A DNA stretch of 64,000 nucleotides from Phoenix dactylifera (GCF_009389715.1 NC_052397.1:16874129-16938128), one strand, 5' to 3'; shown: positions 1 through 12,710, numbered from the stretch's first letter. Made by a program: numbers and translations. Notes: generated by a model not told the origin, from the letters alone.

Positions 1-1745
1 TGTAGATAAGCAGTCCAAACAAAACTCCGAAGGCCGAAGATATGGTCGTGGCTGTGAACGGAGAGGTGGAGACAATTCTGATGGCTCCAGTAAGAGGGAT
101 GAAGGGGTCAGATGGTCAAAATCAAAGAAATTAGAAAGGTAATGATCGAGCTCAATCCAAAAAAAATATTCAGTACCATTATTGCTAGAGATTTGGCTAT
201 ATTAAAAAGTTTTGTTAATAACAGTATGCTAAATTGATTGAAAGAAAACAAGAGTTAGAAAAATCTGAAAAATTACCTTTTGCTTATAGTGCTATGAAAG
301 AAAATTCTAACAGTGTTTGGTACGAAAAAAGTGGTTATGGCAACCATATGATAGGGAATCAGACCTATTTGTTGATCTACACAAGTCTGTGAAGAGCTCT
401 GTGAAGATAGGAAATGGCTTTGAGAGAGAGATATATAGAAAATGACATAGTTGTTGTAAAAATCTCTAATATTAACGAAATTCATAATGTGCTTTATGTT
501 CCTAGATTGGATTCAAAATTGTCTAGTGCAGGCCAATTTTTGAGTGAAGGATGCTATCTTATTTTTGAACATTCAAAGTGTCTTATTTATGAGAAATAAG
601 TAGAAAGCATCTTTTGCTTAAAGTTTCTGTGGTTAAAAATAATGCTTTCCCATCATTTATTGTGATGAAAGTATTTTTGGAAGATGATTAGTTATGACAC
701 TTTATATGTGGATATGTTAGTTTTAAAGGGCTCAATTATCTCTTGCATCAAAAAGATATGGTAGAAGGATTTCCTTTAATCTAACATGATGATATGATTT
801 GTGATGGATGTATGCTAAGGAAGCATCATTAATTGAATGCTTTTCTAAAGAAAATTAATTGGAGGGCTCAAGGTTCACTTGCTTTATTTGTGGATGATTG
901 CAGTTGGATGACTTGGGCTTATTTTTTCAGAAGAAAATCTAAAGTATTTTATGTGTTTTGAAAATTTAAAAATCTTAGTAGAGAATGAAAGTTTCTATGT
1001 GATTAAAACTCTTTTAATCAATAAAAGAGGAGAATTTGTATCTAATGAGTTTGAAGAATTTTGTGAAGCTAATAGTACATGCTGACAATTGACAACCAGC
1101 TATTCATCTCAATAGAATGATGTAGCAGAGAGCAAAACAAGGAGTTCAGTGAAGATGACAAAAAAATATACTGAAAGCTAAAGGACTTCATAACAAATTT
1201 TGGGCCGAGGCAGCATCTACAGCAGATTATATTTTTTGAACATGTGCCTCACATCATCTTTAGAAGATATTCCCATGTATGAAGCATGGACAAGATGGAA
1301 AAAAAGGTAAGCACTTCAAAATCTTTGGTTTTCTTATTTATATTCACTTTTCCTCTTAAAAAAAAGATAGAAAGCACTTTATAAGCTAAAGCAAGCATCA
1401 AGCACATGGTATGATAGGATTGATGCAGACTTTATTCGTAACGGATTTCAACGTGGTAAAAGTGAGTCCCCACTCTACATCAGTTTGAAGGCACAAAAAT
1501 TTTGATTATTTGTTTACATGTGGATGATTTGAATGATATTCGGAATAACAAAAAAATTGATGAATTTAAGTCTTTTATGATTAATGAGCTTGAGATGACA
1601 AATCTTGGGTTGATGAATTATTGGTTTGAATTTGAAGTGAAATAGTGTGATAGTGGATTTTTTTTATTTGTTAGAACAAGTACATACTTATTTGTTTGAT
1701 AGATTTAAAATGAAAGATTTGTATATCCAGTGCTGTTAGTGCTAA
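1..1745 (+). mobile_element. Degenerate Ty1/copia retrotransposon (gag end, protease, integrase, RT remnants)
   Basis: Translated fragments across three frames follow copia polyprotein order. Near 172-225 there is a broken CCHC zinc knuckle (HYC..FGYIKKFC). Near 316-345 is the pre-protease string SVWYEKSGYGNHMIG. At 414-599 is an open stretch with NVLYVPRLDSKLSS, typical of the gag-pre-integrase region. Integrase-like pieces (LFVDDCSWMTWAYFF near 877; KFWAEAASTADYIF near 1197) come next, then an RT part with YKLKQASSTWYDRI near 1381 and LHVDDL near 1513. Stops and frameshifts are frequent, so it cannot make a polyprotein. The left end lies outside the window and no LTR was recognised on the right. 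Confidence 0.85.
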
Positions 1746-3173
1746 GTTTCTCTCACACCATATAAAAGGACAAACATGGTAGAAAATTTGTTGGCACAAG
1801 TTAGATGGTTGGATAGATAAATATCTGAATGTGCCACTGGCATTAAAGTAGCTGGAAAGATGGTGATAGGAGAGATATGAGAGTAGTGTGGATCTAAATG
1901 CCTTGACCTTTAAGAACTTACTCCACTGTCACATTACCATTTGAAAGAGATAAATTTTGATAGGAATAGAGATGTAGCCTGGGCTATGACAATAGAGAAC
2001 TAAGTTAAATTAATACTACTTCGAAGTTAAAGCTACTGATAAGCTAAGATATAATATATTGATTGGATTATCGAAGGTTCCCTTCAGAGTATAAATTCTA
2101 TTTATTTATGCTAAACATGATAACCACCCATTTTGATAATTACTACCCACATTTGACTTTTACTCTTGGCTATTTCGATAACTGATGCCATTTATTCTCA
2201 ACTACACTTATTTATTAACACAATTGTTTTGTACCGATCTGATCTACTCTGAAATGTGGTGAATCTTTCAGAACAAAAAGAAATTTAATGAACTTCATCT
2301 TCTGGCAAACTAAAAGATGCAACATTGTTAACCTTAATGTTTCCACACAAACAAAGCAAAAGAAGTTGTTAAACTCCATAGTAGTTGCAAGACTTCCTCT
2401 GGAGAAGACAGGCTACAAATTCAAATCATTCACCAATTTACTCCATGACTTCCTTAGGTATTTGTTAATCTCAACGGTCACTTGGATTTCTATCTTATAG
2501 ATGAATTAAACATAAAGGTTAATACTTCCTTTTGCTGAGCATTTTCTACACAACACTAATAAGGGATGAGCCTAAGTTTCTTCACTATCCAACAACTGAA
2601 GAAGCCCAATTGGAGTTGGTGACAATCTCTTCTTCCGTATTCTGGAGGAATGTTAGAAATTATTTCAAGGAAAACTGTGAACATCTGCGGTGATGTTAGC
2701 CAAGCTTGTAAATGGTTGTAATTAAGTTCTACAACCAACTGTTGTGACCTAAGGTTGGCCCAAATCTTTGTTTGAAGCTTAACCATGTTCATGTTCGTGA
2801 AATCTGTCAAGATTGGCAAAGCATGAAAAACTTAAATCAACCTTTAATTCAAGCCATGAAGGTGGAGATTATACAGTGATAAGGTACCATGACATTATAT
2901 CATCCATATGTTGTTATTCTAATAGGACAAGTGAAAAAGCTTTGGGGATTATTGTAGCAATTGCATGCACTACTTGAACACAATCAACAAAAATGTAACC
3001 GGAGATGCATGCGCAAAGTATCACGATCCAAGTTAGTCATTGACAGTTAAAAATTAAGCTGAATTATGCTGCATGAAAACTGGAAAAACCCTATACGTAG
3101 CCGTATACTTAAACTGTAGAATGCTAATACATTTTCTATGCTTCAATCTGGGAGGTGGCATGTGGATTGGAGT
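1746..3173. other. Intergenic, no gene recognised
   Basis: AT-rich sequence between the copia remnant and the solo LTR. Short open frames at 2288-2500 (+) and 2556-2819 (-) match no family I know and lack flanking gene signals. It may include further decayed retroelement DNA. Confidence 0.5.
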
Positions 3174-3714
3174 TGTCACGCCCCGGACCCGGATCCGTGA
3201 CACGGCCGTACTATTGCCGACTACCGCCCACAATAGCACGCAGCCTCATACCTGGGTAACAGGGTAGTCAAACCAACCAAATCTTTTCATATGAAAGCAT
3301 TCTTAGTACAACCTGCTGGTCAGTACCCAAATACAGAGCTTCTATGTAGTTTATGTACACAATAGTATACTTGCTTCACCCCAAAAGAAAGAAGCCCTGA
3401 TACCAGATTAACGTGTCTCTGGCAGCTATCAGTGGTAAGGATCTGAAAGAAAAAGTAAATGAACGGATATGAGCTACACGGCTCAGTAAGTAATCCTGCA
3501 TAATCCTACCGGATCAATCAGTAGGCTAAACATGTAAATCAGGGTTTGAGAAGCTGACATGCATGTTTATCTAATAATCATCATGGCATAACATGTATGC
3601 AATTTAAACAAAGCAGTAGTGCAAATCACAAAAATTTTCATAAAATTATGCATATGAAACCGTGCCCCCGGCATGCCGTGGTCTTTTTTTCTCTCGGATG
3701 CTACTGCGAAGTCA

Positions 3715-3965
3715 GACTCGACCACTGGCGGGGCCAGCTCAGTTACTATTCAGCCACTGGCGGGGCAGGCTCAGTTACTATTCAGCCACTGGCGGGGCAA
3801 GCTCAGTTACTATTCAGCCACTGGCGGGGCAGGCCCAATTCCAATTCAGCCACTGGCGGGGCAGGCTCAGTTACTATTCAGCCACTGGCGGGGCAGCTCA
3901 GTTACTATTCAGCCACTGGCGGGGCAAGCTCAGTTACTATTCAGCCACTGGCGGCTCAGTCATTC
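3715..3965 (+). repeat. 32-bp minisatellite inside the solo LTR
   Basis: About seven to eight tandem units of roughly 32 bp with core CAGCCACTGGCGGGGCAG followed by TCAGTTACTATT. Most copies are identical. One has CCCAATTCC in place of CTCAGTTAC, one is a base short and the last is truncated at CTGGCGG. The homogeneity implies recent expansion within the LTR. Confidence 0.93.
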
Positions 3966-5074
3966 TCAGTAGCATCTTTGAGCCCATTATAGTGCCTCTG
4001 GGCTAGCTAAGACTTTATAAACTTACATGCATGATTAAAATATCAGTATCATCATGTTGCATACATAGCCATAGCTTCTGGGATCATGCAAGTTACTTAT
4101 GCATTGTAACATATCATGCATGAAACATATATACTTAAAATAAATGCGTAGGAAACATTAATGACATGATCCATAACAGGATTAGGACAGGTTACTTACA
4201 TTCTTCACTAATCATGCATACAATTCAAATTGTATAAAAAAACACTGGTTCATCTTATAAAACGTAATACAAGATCTATGATAGGATTAAGACAGATTAC
4301 TTACTTCAATTCGCTTTCCAAATTTCTCAAGTCCAGGTGACAAATCCTTAATCACCTAAAACAACATCATAGGGATTACATTATTCCCCATTTATTTATT
4401 ATAAAATTTCTTAGTCCATCATATTATGAACTTACTTGCTTGGATCCCATCCAAGGATCTAGCCAAGTCCAATTTACCCAATTTAGAGCCTTTGGGGCTC
4501 AGTTTAAATCCAGATTGGGTTCAACCTTTTCTAGCCAATTGGGTCCTCTGATTTGGTCAATGTGCTTAATCCCAAGTTTAATTGGGTTCAATTTTGGGTT
4601 TAGGGTCAGTACGGCTTGTTTGGGCTGGAGTTAGGGTCAGCCCGAGGTCAATTTGACCTACTTTCTGTTAAGTCGGGGTTTGAACTGGGCTTTCTTTATA
4701 ATTAATTGGGCCTACTGAGACCCACATACTTAATTGGGTTTGGACCTGGTTTAAATTGGGCTCGTCCAGACTTAGCCCAATTTGATTGGGCTCGGGTTCA
4801 GCTTCAATTGGCTAAACCAATTCCTTATTATTGGGCTTAATGGGTTTCGGATCCGAACCCGATTCCGGCCCGTTAACCCACTCTTTTCTTTTCTCTTCTC
4901 TTTTTCTTTCTTTTCTTTTCTTTACCGTTTCTTTTTTTTTTTCTTCTTCTCCTTTCCGAAGCTTCCTTTCATCCCGATCTCCCATTCCTCCTCTCCTCTC
5001 CTCTCCGGCGAAGGGAGGTCGATGGTCTCCTCCTCACGGGGAGGGGGTCGGACCGCGATCGGCGACGCCCGCAG

Positions 5075-5206
5075 CCGAGCTCTCGGCTTCCTCGATCGAG
5101 CCCGCGGCCGAGCTTTCGGCTTCCCCGGCCGAGCCCGCGGCCGAGCTCTCGGCTTCCCCGGCCGAGCCCGCGGCTGAGCTCTCGGCTTCCCCGGCCGAGC
5201 CCGCAC
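5075..5206 (+). repeat. 33-bp GC-rich minisatellite inside the solo LTR
   Basis: Four tandem 33-bp units, each starting CCGAGCTCTCGGCTTCC and ending near GAGCCCGCGG. The unit is a multiple of three, so it stays open in several frames (for example AELSASPAEPA), which explains the long spurious open frames here. Confidence 0.92.
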
Positions 5207-6009
5207 CGGCGACGCTCACGGCCGTACACGGGCAAGTCCCCTCCTCCTCTCCTTTTTCTCTCTCTCCTTGGTTCCGATCGGAAGCCCTAGCCATTTCGGC
5301 CGGTCCTCCGGCCTTCTTCTTCTCCTCCGGCCGGATCTACGGCCTCTTCCTCCTCTCTCTTTCTTTCTTTCTTTCTTTCTTCTTCCCTTCTTCCTTTTCT
5401 TTTCTTTGATCCTTCCCTCCGGCACCACCGCCTCTTGCCGGAGAGGAGGCAGTGGTCCGGCCGGGGCTGGCGGCCTTGTGGCCACGCCGATTGCCGGCTC
5501 AACCTGACCGGCGGCCCGGGGCTGCCCCCGAGCCCTAGAGTAGCAGCGGCCGGGGACTGTCACCCCGTAGGCCGAGTCCGGTTGGGCTCGGCCCGGGTGG
5601 CAGCCAGGCCTGGGCTTGGGTTTCCTTGGTCCGGCCCGCGGCCCGTGGGTCCGGCCCGCGGCCCGTGGGTCCGGCCTAGGGTTTTGTTGTTGTCTTCTCC
5701 TTGCCCGATCTTTCTCCTTGTGCTGGTGTGCTCCCCTCTGTTCCATGGATGGAACAGAGAGGAGAACACCCCCACCGAGGGGGTTCCTCCCCTCTTCTCT
5801 TGCTTTAGTCTAATGGCAGTGTGCTTACCTTGACTTGGCTGAGTGGAGTTGGGCAGTGACCCTTTCTCGGCAAGTTCCCTCCTTCCTCCCTTGGGGCTGC
5901 GGGGCACCTTCCACCTCCAGCTCCGGGATCTAGCTCTCTGGTACCGAATATCAGAGGGTTAGAAGCTTAGGAGGGTATATCCAAGATTAGGGTTAGCAGG
6001 GCTTAGGTC

Positions 6010-6016
6010 TATAAAA
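6010..6016 (+). promoter_or_regulatory. Putative TATA box of the LTR promoter
   Basis: TATAAAA lies 311 bp before the LTR's 3' end, a plausible U3/R position. The inference rests only on motif and placement. Confidence 0.4.
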
Positions 6017-6332
6017 ACTAAGCTTGTGATTTGACCCCAAGGAGAGGTGGCATCCTCTCCTTGCTCAGGGCTTCGGGAGCCACCAGCTACCCCCCCCTCT
6101 TCAGGCCAGCTCGAGGCCCAGCTGCCGAGGAGGAGGGAGGTGGCGGGCTCCGGTTGTGCATGCCTGTGGGGGTCTCTCCGTTGGCCATCTGTGATCCTGT
6201 CTTTTCAGCCCTCGGGGAAGATGGGAGCCTATTCTTTCTGGACCTGCTAACCCTGCATCCTGGCCCAATACCCTCAAACTGGGCCCTACAGTATTGGGCC
6301 TAGTCTGTATTGGGCCCGGACATTACAGGAGT

Positions 6333-7489
6333 TGTTCAATTGCCAAAGCTTCTCCCTAAGTATAAACTATTGCAAAGCATCTAATTTCATAGGCGTCTAA
6401 CATGTTCATTAATGACAAAACAATGAGTACCGTATAGAGTTTTCCTATTCAACCAAACAAAAAGAAGACTTACCATTATTGGATGGTAATGCTTAACCAT
6501 TTAACTTGTTCAACTTGTTTCAATCTTTTTTATATATCATTCATTTGATTTGGCGTGTATCTTGTCCGACCCGATCCGATTGCCACTCCTAAATTTATTC
6601 GTACATCAAAAGCGAGTAGATTAGAAATAGGGGTGGGTCGATCATGGACAGGAAAAAGTTGTGATGGACTCTCACATGAATGAAGAAAAACTAAAGACTA
6701 TAGTAAAGGCGAATGGGGCTCCCAGGCTGGGATGTCTGGCAGAATGCTTGGCCTCCTGCACGAGAAGCGACACCTGAAGGGTGAGCTTCTGCTGGTTAGC
6801 TTAACGTCAGTAAGTATTCTAGGCTGAAAGGAGGCAAGCAAATGAACGGAGGCATGGGGACTCGAAAGCAAAATGGATGGTGATCATAAGAATATAATAC
6901 AATATGTCTATGTGTTTTTTTTTAACTTTCTTTTTTTTAAGAAAGCACTAACTAAGTTACTTACGAAATGAGTCAAAAAACTGAGGACGTTTCCAATACC
7001 GACAACAGCTCTGGCTGAAGAGATGTGGGACATCAGTGGGTGGCCGGGATGGGGAAGAAGCAGTGAAAGCTCGGGCAAATATGGTGCACAAAAGGGTGGT
7101 GAAGTGGACTAGAGAAGAAACAAATAAGTAGCAACAATGAATTGAAGAAAGGAATGAATATATCCTCGGCTAGACTAGCTGATGACAGAACTCTTGTAAC
7201 CCATAATAAAAAGCCAAGTGCATCACCTGTGGCCTGGTCCTTGCAGCAGCCTTATATGAGCGAAACATGCGCGTGCGGGAGTACATTAATAAAACAATAA
7301 ATCTAAATTTATTCTACAAGCTCTTAGTCAGCCTTAGATCTTTCTAAATATGGTCCAGAGTTTCTATGTCTTGATAAGGCAAGCCAAAAAATTTCTGACG
7401 GTGCTTGGAGCTGGTGCTCTAGGCTCTCCTATGTGCCAAGTTGGATAGAATTGGAAGTTTGTAGTACTTTCAAATAAATGAGGGTTAGC
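6333..7489. other. Intergenic, nothing recognised
   Basis: No long open frame, repeat structure or family match was seen. It contains A- and T-rich runs near 6910-6950. Confidence 0.5.
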
Positions 7490-7543
7490 TTAGCTAGTTG
7501 GTGCCTATCTCTCTAAGTAAAGGGCTTTCATGTTCAAATCTAA
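7490..7543 (+). repeat. tRNA-like remnant (SINE or tRNA pseudogene)
   Basis: TAGCTTAGCTAGTTGGTGCC followed 20 bases later by TTTCATGTTCAAATC resembles a tRNA A box (TAGCTCAGTTGGT) and B box (GGTTCGAATC) at normal spacing. Both boxes are mutated, so it is not a functional tRNA gene. Confidence 0.35.
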
Positions 7544-8271
7544 GGCCCCATCTAACATTACTGTTAATAACAGAGTTTTTGTATACAGAGTTTTGGACAA
7601 TAGGTTTTTGCTAGTAGGACTTTTAATAAAATATTGTTTACTATTTCATAACAGTATTTCAAATGTACTGTGAAACTTTAACATTGTTTGATGGCCAAAA
7701 TAAGAAAATATGCTTAATATTAAAAAATAAAAAAATATTATATAGTACTTTCAATTATCTAATTATTTTGTACTATCAAATTTTTTATGATAAAATATTT
7801 GTAATTTATAAATTATTTATTTTGATATTAACCTAAATAATATAATAAATAATAAATTTTAAATTTATTATAAAAATATAATAATAATTTTATAATATAA
7901 CATAGCAAAATCAAAAAGAAAAAAAAGATGAATTCGCTCATGAACTATATTGTTTTGACTTCTTCCGCCACTCTGAAATCTATCAAAAATTGTTATTAGA
8001 AACTATTGTATTGTTGGTCTGTAAGCTATTTTTAAATTATTTTTTTTTAAAAATCAATCATGGAGGCTTGAATTCGGATCTTATAAAAAGAACAGCTTTT
8101 AAAACTTTTGCCAGAAACCTTGGAGCTTTTCCCTAGCAAACCTTTTCAGCTATTGGAAGAGCCAAAAAGCTATTTCAAAACTGTCATCAAACACCTGAAT
8201 ATCACCAAGAAAAAAGTTTCTCAGCCTCCAAGAAACTTTTGGGTCCTCTAAAAGCAATTCCAGATGGGGCC
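7544..8271. mobile_element. Non-autonomous inverted-repeat DNA transposon, 728 bp
   Basis: The ends are GGCCCCATCT at 7544-7553 and its exact reverse complement AGATGGGGCC at 8262-8271. The interior is AT-rich and has no open frame. No convincing target-site duplication was found beside these ends, so the superfamily is undetermined and the true boundaries may differ by a few bases. Confidence 0.5.
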
Positions 8272-9949
8272 TGTGGAATAACCACTGCATTCTTTTTGAA
8301 AAAGAAAAAGAAAAAGATGATACATACAAAACATTGGGAAATAATGGTGTACCTATGGAATGTTAGGATTATGATTATCTACCGAATATAACGACAAATC
8401 AATTAAATTTACTTTGTATCCCTATTACAGCCCAAAATTGTAAACTATTAAATCTACAAACTTAAGCATGACAATGGGTAAGTGAATGAGAATTGAGAGG
8501 CTAGGGATTTCAAAGATACGGGTTTCTAGGTTAGATCAAATCTTGGGAGATCGAGCCAAGTTGGTCCAGGCTATATCATGTTTGACACGTTCGAGGCCCG
8601 ATTAGTATATGGGTCTATAGAGGTCTAGTTTGGTAGGACAAAATATGATATGTATCTAACCTAATTTTCCAAACATTTTTATCCAAATACAAAATAAGGT
8701 TACAAAAAATCAGTTTGGGTCAAGTCTAACAAGGTCGAGACTAAAATAAGTCACAAGCGAACCAACCAAAAATAAGAAACCTAATCAATGCCAACTACCT
8801 TGGAAGATATACATTTGGATAGTCCAAATTATTGGTTGGTGCAAGCAACACAACCATATTCCAGGGGACAACCATATATTAAACCAAGGGAATTTGATGC
8901 AACGCAACTTACCAAGTTTATCTAGATTCAACTACCATGTGCCAAGAGAAGTTTATAGACACAAGAAATTTGAAAACCAGAATGGAGGCCTCATAGCATC
9001 ATCTTTATACAGGGGAAATAATAGCGAGGAAGCATGACTTTGACTCAGCTCATGGTACGCTACACCCTTGGAGCACTGCAAATTTCCATGTTTAGTGTTT
9101 TCACAAGATCAGAAGGGCTTTGGATTACAATAAGGTCTTTTATACTTGACCCTGGCACAGTGTGTTGCCTCCGGGATAGAACAGAGCAGAGAAAGGAAGT
9201 GTTGGAAGTTGACGGGAACTTGCGACGCGCCTAGTTGCCGAGCTACGGTCACCTTGCAAGGAATAATCTTTACGGAGAATTACATTATATAATACAATAT
9301 ATTATCAGTTTTGTTTTTAAAATCTATGAAAACTTAAATGATTTAAAGTTGGCAATATCTAATTGGCTTTCAAATTATGGAATAGGGCCTGTGGCACAAC
9401 TTGTTGGTACCAAGTGATTCTGGTTCAAAACGTATAAGGAAGCTATTTGGTTTGGATTTTTTTTTTGTTTGTTTTTGATGAACATTTGGTTGGGATGTTT
9501 GATGCCAACATATGAAGAACTTGTTGGTTAACTACTCTGTTTAACAAATGCAGCAGATTACTCTCTGAGAAAAGGTTCAAATTTGGTTTTCTGAAACCAA
9601 TTCTCTCTGCTGCCAAAAGCTTTAAACAAAAGGAGGTTTCAGAAACAATATAGAAAACAGAAGGTCTCGTTTTTTCTGTCCTTGTCAAAGCTAATTCAAT
9701 CTTCTCCCGGGATTTTTGGAAACAAAGAATATAAATGCAATATCAAACGGGCATAAGTAATAGAAAGTAGAAACCCACAGTGGGTGCAGTGGATCGGATC
9801 GGTGCAAGCACACTTCAACTACTCATATTTCTGCTGGCAATCACAATAATCTAAAAAGTACCAACTCATGATTCTTGATGTTGGTAAATTCCCAGCGCAT
9901 CAAGTCATAAACATTAGTAGCCTTACAAGGAATCATTCACCCATTTATA
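8272..9949. other. Intergenic, no gene recognised
   Basis: Contains decayed repeat-like sequence around 8480-8780. The 66-codon open frame at 9034-9234 has no recognisable domain. 9443-9949 is the region downstream of the minus-strand gene ending at 9950 and probably includes its 3' UTR. Confidence 0.5.
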
Positions 9950-10582
9950 TTACACCCTAACTAGCTGCAGAGCCTCCATCCTCCTTTCTCTCTTCACACT
10001 CTCAATAAATTCCTCTATCTTTCTATTCAGTTCATCAATTCCTACGTTCTTCATTTCATCCACACCCACAAGTTCCTTTCCTTCATCATCTCCTCCTCCA
10101 ATCACAGCCAACTCCAAAGACCTGCCACTATCCTCTATAGCCTTCTCCACAGCACGCGCTTCTATCTCCATAGCAGCGATTCCCTCTTCATCTTCTCTTC
10201 CTTCTATCATGACTAAATCTAAAGACTTACGACTCTCCACTGTTGCCATGGAAACATCTGCTTCAGTCTCCACGTGAGCTTCAACCTTCGGCTGCTGATG
10301 GTCTTTCCTCACAAGGAATTCATCGCCAAGTTTGTTAACCGGCTCGCTGCAAGGACTGAGCAAGCCGGAGTCTTTGACCAGGAATAATAGAATGGCATTG
10401 AAAAAGAGGAAAATGGCCTTCCTATTGATGCAGTGGTCAAGGTTGTTGAGAAGAGTTGCGGTGGAGGAGAGGTTGATGGAGTGGAGGCAAGAAGAGTAAT
10501 AAGAGAGCAGGACGATGGAGAGCAGGAGGAGGACTCGGAGGGCTCTCTTCCATGGGTTTGGCTCCCTTGCTTTGGTCCCCAT
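9950..10582 (-). CDS. Single-exon membrane protein with DUF761/DUF4408-like features, 210 aa
   Basis: The protein starts MGTKAREPNPWKRALRV and has two hydrophobic stretches, LLLLSIVLLSYY near residues 15-27 and IFLFFNAILLFLV near 56-68. A long acidic middle follows, then a C-terminal amphipathic block LNRKIEEFIESVKRERR. This arrangement resembles plant DUF4408/DUF761 ('cotton fibre expressed') proteins, whose tail carries an EEFI..F..... motif; their function is poorly known. The frame is open up to 10648, but a TATA box at 10651-10658 would place transcription start near 10620, downstream of the first in-frame Met. The Met at 10582 is therefore preferred. No intron is needed. Family assignment is by eye; the acidic region is low complexity. 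Confidence 0.75.
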   Translation of the reverse strand: MGTKAREPNPWKRALRVLLLLSIVLLSYYSSCLHSINLSSTATLLNNLDHCINRKAIFLFFNAILLFLVKDSGLLSPCSEPVNKLGDEFLVRKDHQQPKVEAHVETEADVSMATVESRKSLDLVMIEGREDEEGIAAMEIEARAVEKAIEDSGRSLELAVIGGGDDEGKELVGVDEMKNVGIDELNRKIEEFIESVKRERRMEALQLVRV

Positions 10583-10650
10583 CTCCTTCTCAATCTCTTT
10601 GTATTGCGAAGAGAAGTGAATAAGATGATTGCAGGGGAGGAGGGACATCC

Positions 10651-10658
10651 TATATATC
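10651..10658 (-). promoter_or_regulatory. TATA box of the 9950-10582 gene
   Basis: On the minus strand the sequence reads TAGATATATAGG, about 70 bp before the chosen ATG, giving a 5' UTR of roughly 40 nt. It is the main argument for starting translation at 10582 instead of 10648. Confidence 0.55.
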
Positions 10659-12710
10659 TAAACTCGTGGTTGGTGGGAAATGTCCGACCATGACCTTCAG
10701 TATGGGGATAGATCAGTTGTTGGACTCTGAACAGCTTTCGGAATTATAAGCTAACCTCTTGTTGACGAGTATTTCCTCAATGAAGGGGCCCAAACCTGAT
10801 TTTTGGTATCAATACATGAGAGATGGAAGCTGCTAAGGGCCTACAAAAGTCCTGTATAATTGAAGGGAGTAGAAGTTGTTTCTAATCTATGTGAGTCATA
10901 GATCGGATTCCCCCCACTTGTCATAATCAAAAATCTTATCCAAAAAAAATCTAGCCAAAAATATAAAAATTAAAATTTAATTAATATATAGTTGATGTGG
11001 GACTAAACATATCTCGCAAGGTCCTACAAAATATGATAAGTCTCTCTAAACTTTTGGTCAAAGTAGTTGTCGGGCATGTTCCAAAACATGGGGCGGCGTC
11101 CGTCAAGATCATCCGGATTCTTCCCCATGTGTTCATGGACGCTGCTTTTCCATGAAAGACCGCGACCCAGACTTCAAACTTGGGCTTGTCCGCGTTAATG
11201 GACCCAGTCTCTCGCCTTGTTGGGGTCCACCTCCTCATCCTTCCAAAGACTTCATGTTGACTCGTTCCTCGCACGTCATGCCTCTCCCCATCTTGCACTA
11301 TAGAAGATGACTCAGTTCCATGTCCTCATCTTATTTTCTTAGATATCCTCTTGCACTCCCTATCTTTCCTCATCTATTCAAATTATAGGAAGACACCAAG
11401 AACTAGAAACAACTTCTTACGTCTGTCTTCCCCCTTCCACCACCCAACCAAGCTGCTATGAATATATATCTCCAATTAAATCAAATGAATTTGGTGGGAT
11501 TCAAATTCATCCTTATCTCCTAATCTCGTTTGGAGAATTTAAAGAGAAATCATGATGATAAAGCTTCTACCCCACCCAAGACTGGTATAAAAGAGACTAT
11601 ACTATGGAGTCTGGACTCGGGACTCATGTAAATCTGGGTCCACAGACTATACTACATAAATATATATGAAGTATATAAATATATAGAGAGAGAGAAAGAG
11701 AGAGAGGAATCATAAAGGTCTTCAGAAGCGTGGGGCACAGATTTGCATCACTTTGCTTCCAATCATGCCAACCACTCCCCATCCAATTGGCATCTCTGTG
11801 CCTTGACTCTGTAAGACAATGGATTGATCCTTTGCAGCAATAACTCTAAGCAGTTCTTTCAATTAAGATACATCATTACTTTTTTTTTGTTATTTAGCTC
11901 TGCAACTCTTGACCTGCAGCCAGTTCACATTATGCCAACAGCTAAAAAAATTACAGTGATCTAAGCTGTTGGACTCTGATCACCAGTTGTTCTTTTGGCA
12001 CTAGCCATCATACAGACAACGAAGAAAATCTAAAAGAACGCTGACTAGGTAAGCACTCTCCTATAAATAAAGGATGGGGTGTAGTGAGATGGTGGTGAAC
12101 AAAGAGAAAAAAATTCATTCAATGCAAACAAGTTCTGGCAAATTACATCATAATTCTTATCATCGGGAAAAGATTTCGTTTGCTCCAATTGAACGTTTTT
12201 GAATGCTGCATTTGCAGAGTACCTTCGCCCAAGCAAAACTTTGGAAGGTTTTGCTTTGAAGAAAGAAAAAGACGATCGAGCAAATCTCAGAATGGGGTTA
12301 AGAGTGAATTCAAGCTTGAGCTTGAAACCGCCCGTCTTCAAAAATGACAAAAGATTGTTAAGAACATTGCAGTCTACTTGGATGTTAAATGCACCTAATT
12401 AATGATTTTGCATCTCAGAGTGTGAGGACTACTCATAAGTTGATTCATAGCTTTTACAAGGACCACATAGTCCATGCATCAACACCATGGAACATATGAA
12501 TCTCATATACCTTTCTCCTTAAAATCTTAAGGAAAATAATTAGAAGAAATTGGAGAGAATGCTGTCCAATTCAGGACCCATCCATTCTAGCATACACCAT
12601 TACCATGATAATTTTTCCTACGTAAATGAAAATAATGATCCCATCGTGCTTCTTGGCTAACCATTGCAATGGTTCACATTATCCTTCGTGGACATAATTT
12701 ACATTTTCTT
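10659..12710. other. Intergenic; contains one decayed TRIM fragment, otherwise nothing recognised
   Basis: 10879-11030 is related to the TRIM family described at 45541 and 54607. The remaining open frames (10981-11298, 12045-12402) show no domain. A GA run lies at 11685-11706. Confidence 0.5.
10879..11030 (-). mobile_element. Decayed fragment of the TRIM family seen at 45541 and 54607
   Basis: TCTAATCTATGTGAGTCATA and the later GATGTGGGACTAAACATA match the internal end and LTR of the complete copies, with a shortened and mutated middle. No target duplication remains. Confidence 0.55.

Larger units (their letters stand above)
3174..6327 (+). mobile_element. Solo LTR, 3.15 kb, flanked by 5-bp target duplication GGAGT
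   Basis: The unit begins TGTCACGCCCCGGACC and ends GGGCCCGGACATTACA, so it has TG...CA termini. It is bracketed by identical GGAGT at 3169-3173 and 6328-6332, the 5-bp duplication expected of LTR-retrotransposon integration. There is no primer-binding site, polypurine tract or pol domain between the two target copies, so this is a solo LTR left by LTR-LTR recombination, or less likely a non-coding element. It holds two minisatellites, a pyrimidine-rich stretch at 4870-5410, and a TATA-like box at 6010. Open frames at 4782-5907 come from GC-rich LTR sequence and are not considered genes. At over 3 kb it is large for a plant LTR. Confidence 0.85.

Noticed and set aside
1..1745. Possible integrated pararetrovirus
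   Set aside because: Domain order (zinc knuckle, protease region, integrase, then RT) is that of Ty1/copia; no movement or coat protein motifs were seen.
3715..3965. Regularly repeated array that could be mistaken for a CRISPR
   Set aside because: Units are contiguous with no unique spacers, and the host is a plant; it is a minisatellite.
4782..5907. Several 90-190-codon open frames on both strands, GC-rich and Pro/Arg/Ser-rich
   Set aside because: They lie inside the solo LTR and arise from GC-rich and tandemly repeated DNA; there are no domains, and frames overlap on both strands.
7540..8275. hAT assignment for the GGCCCCATCT element
   Set aside because: No 8-bp duplication beside the inverted repeats; only a generic inverted-repeat transposon can be supported.
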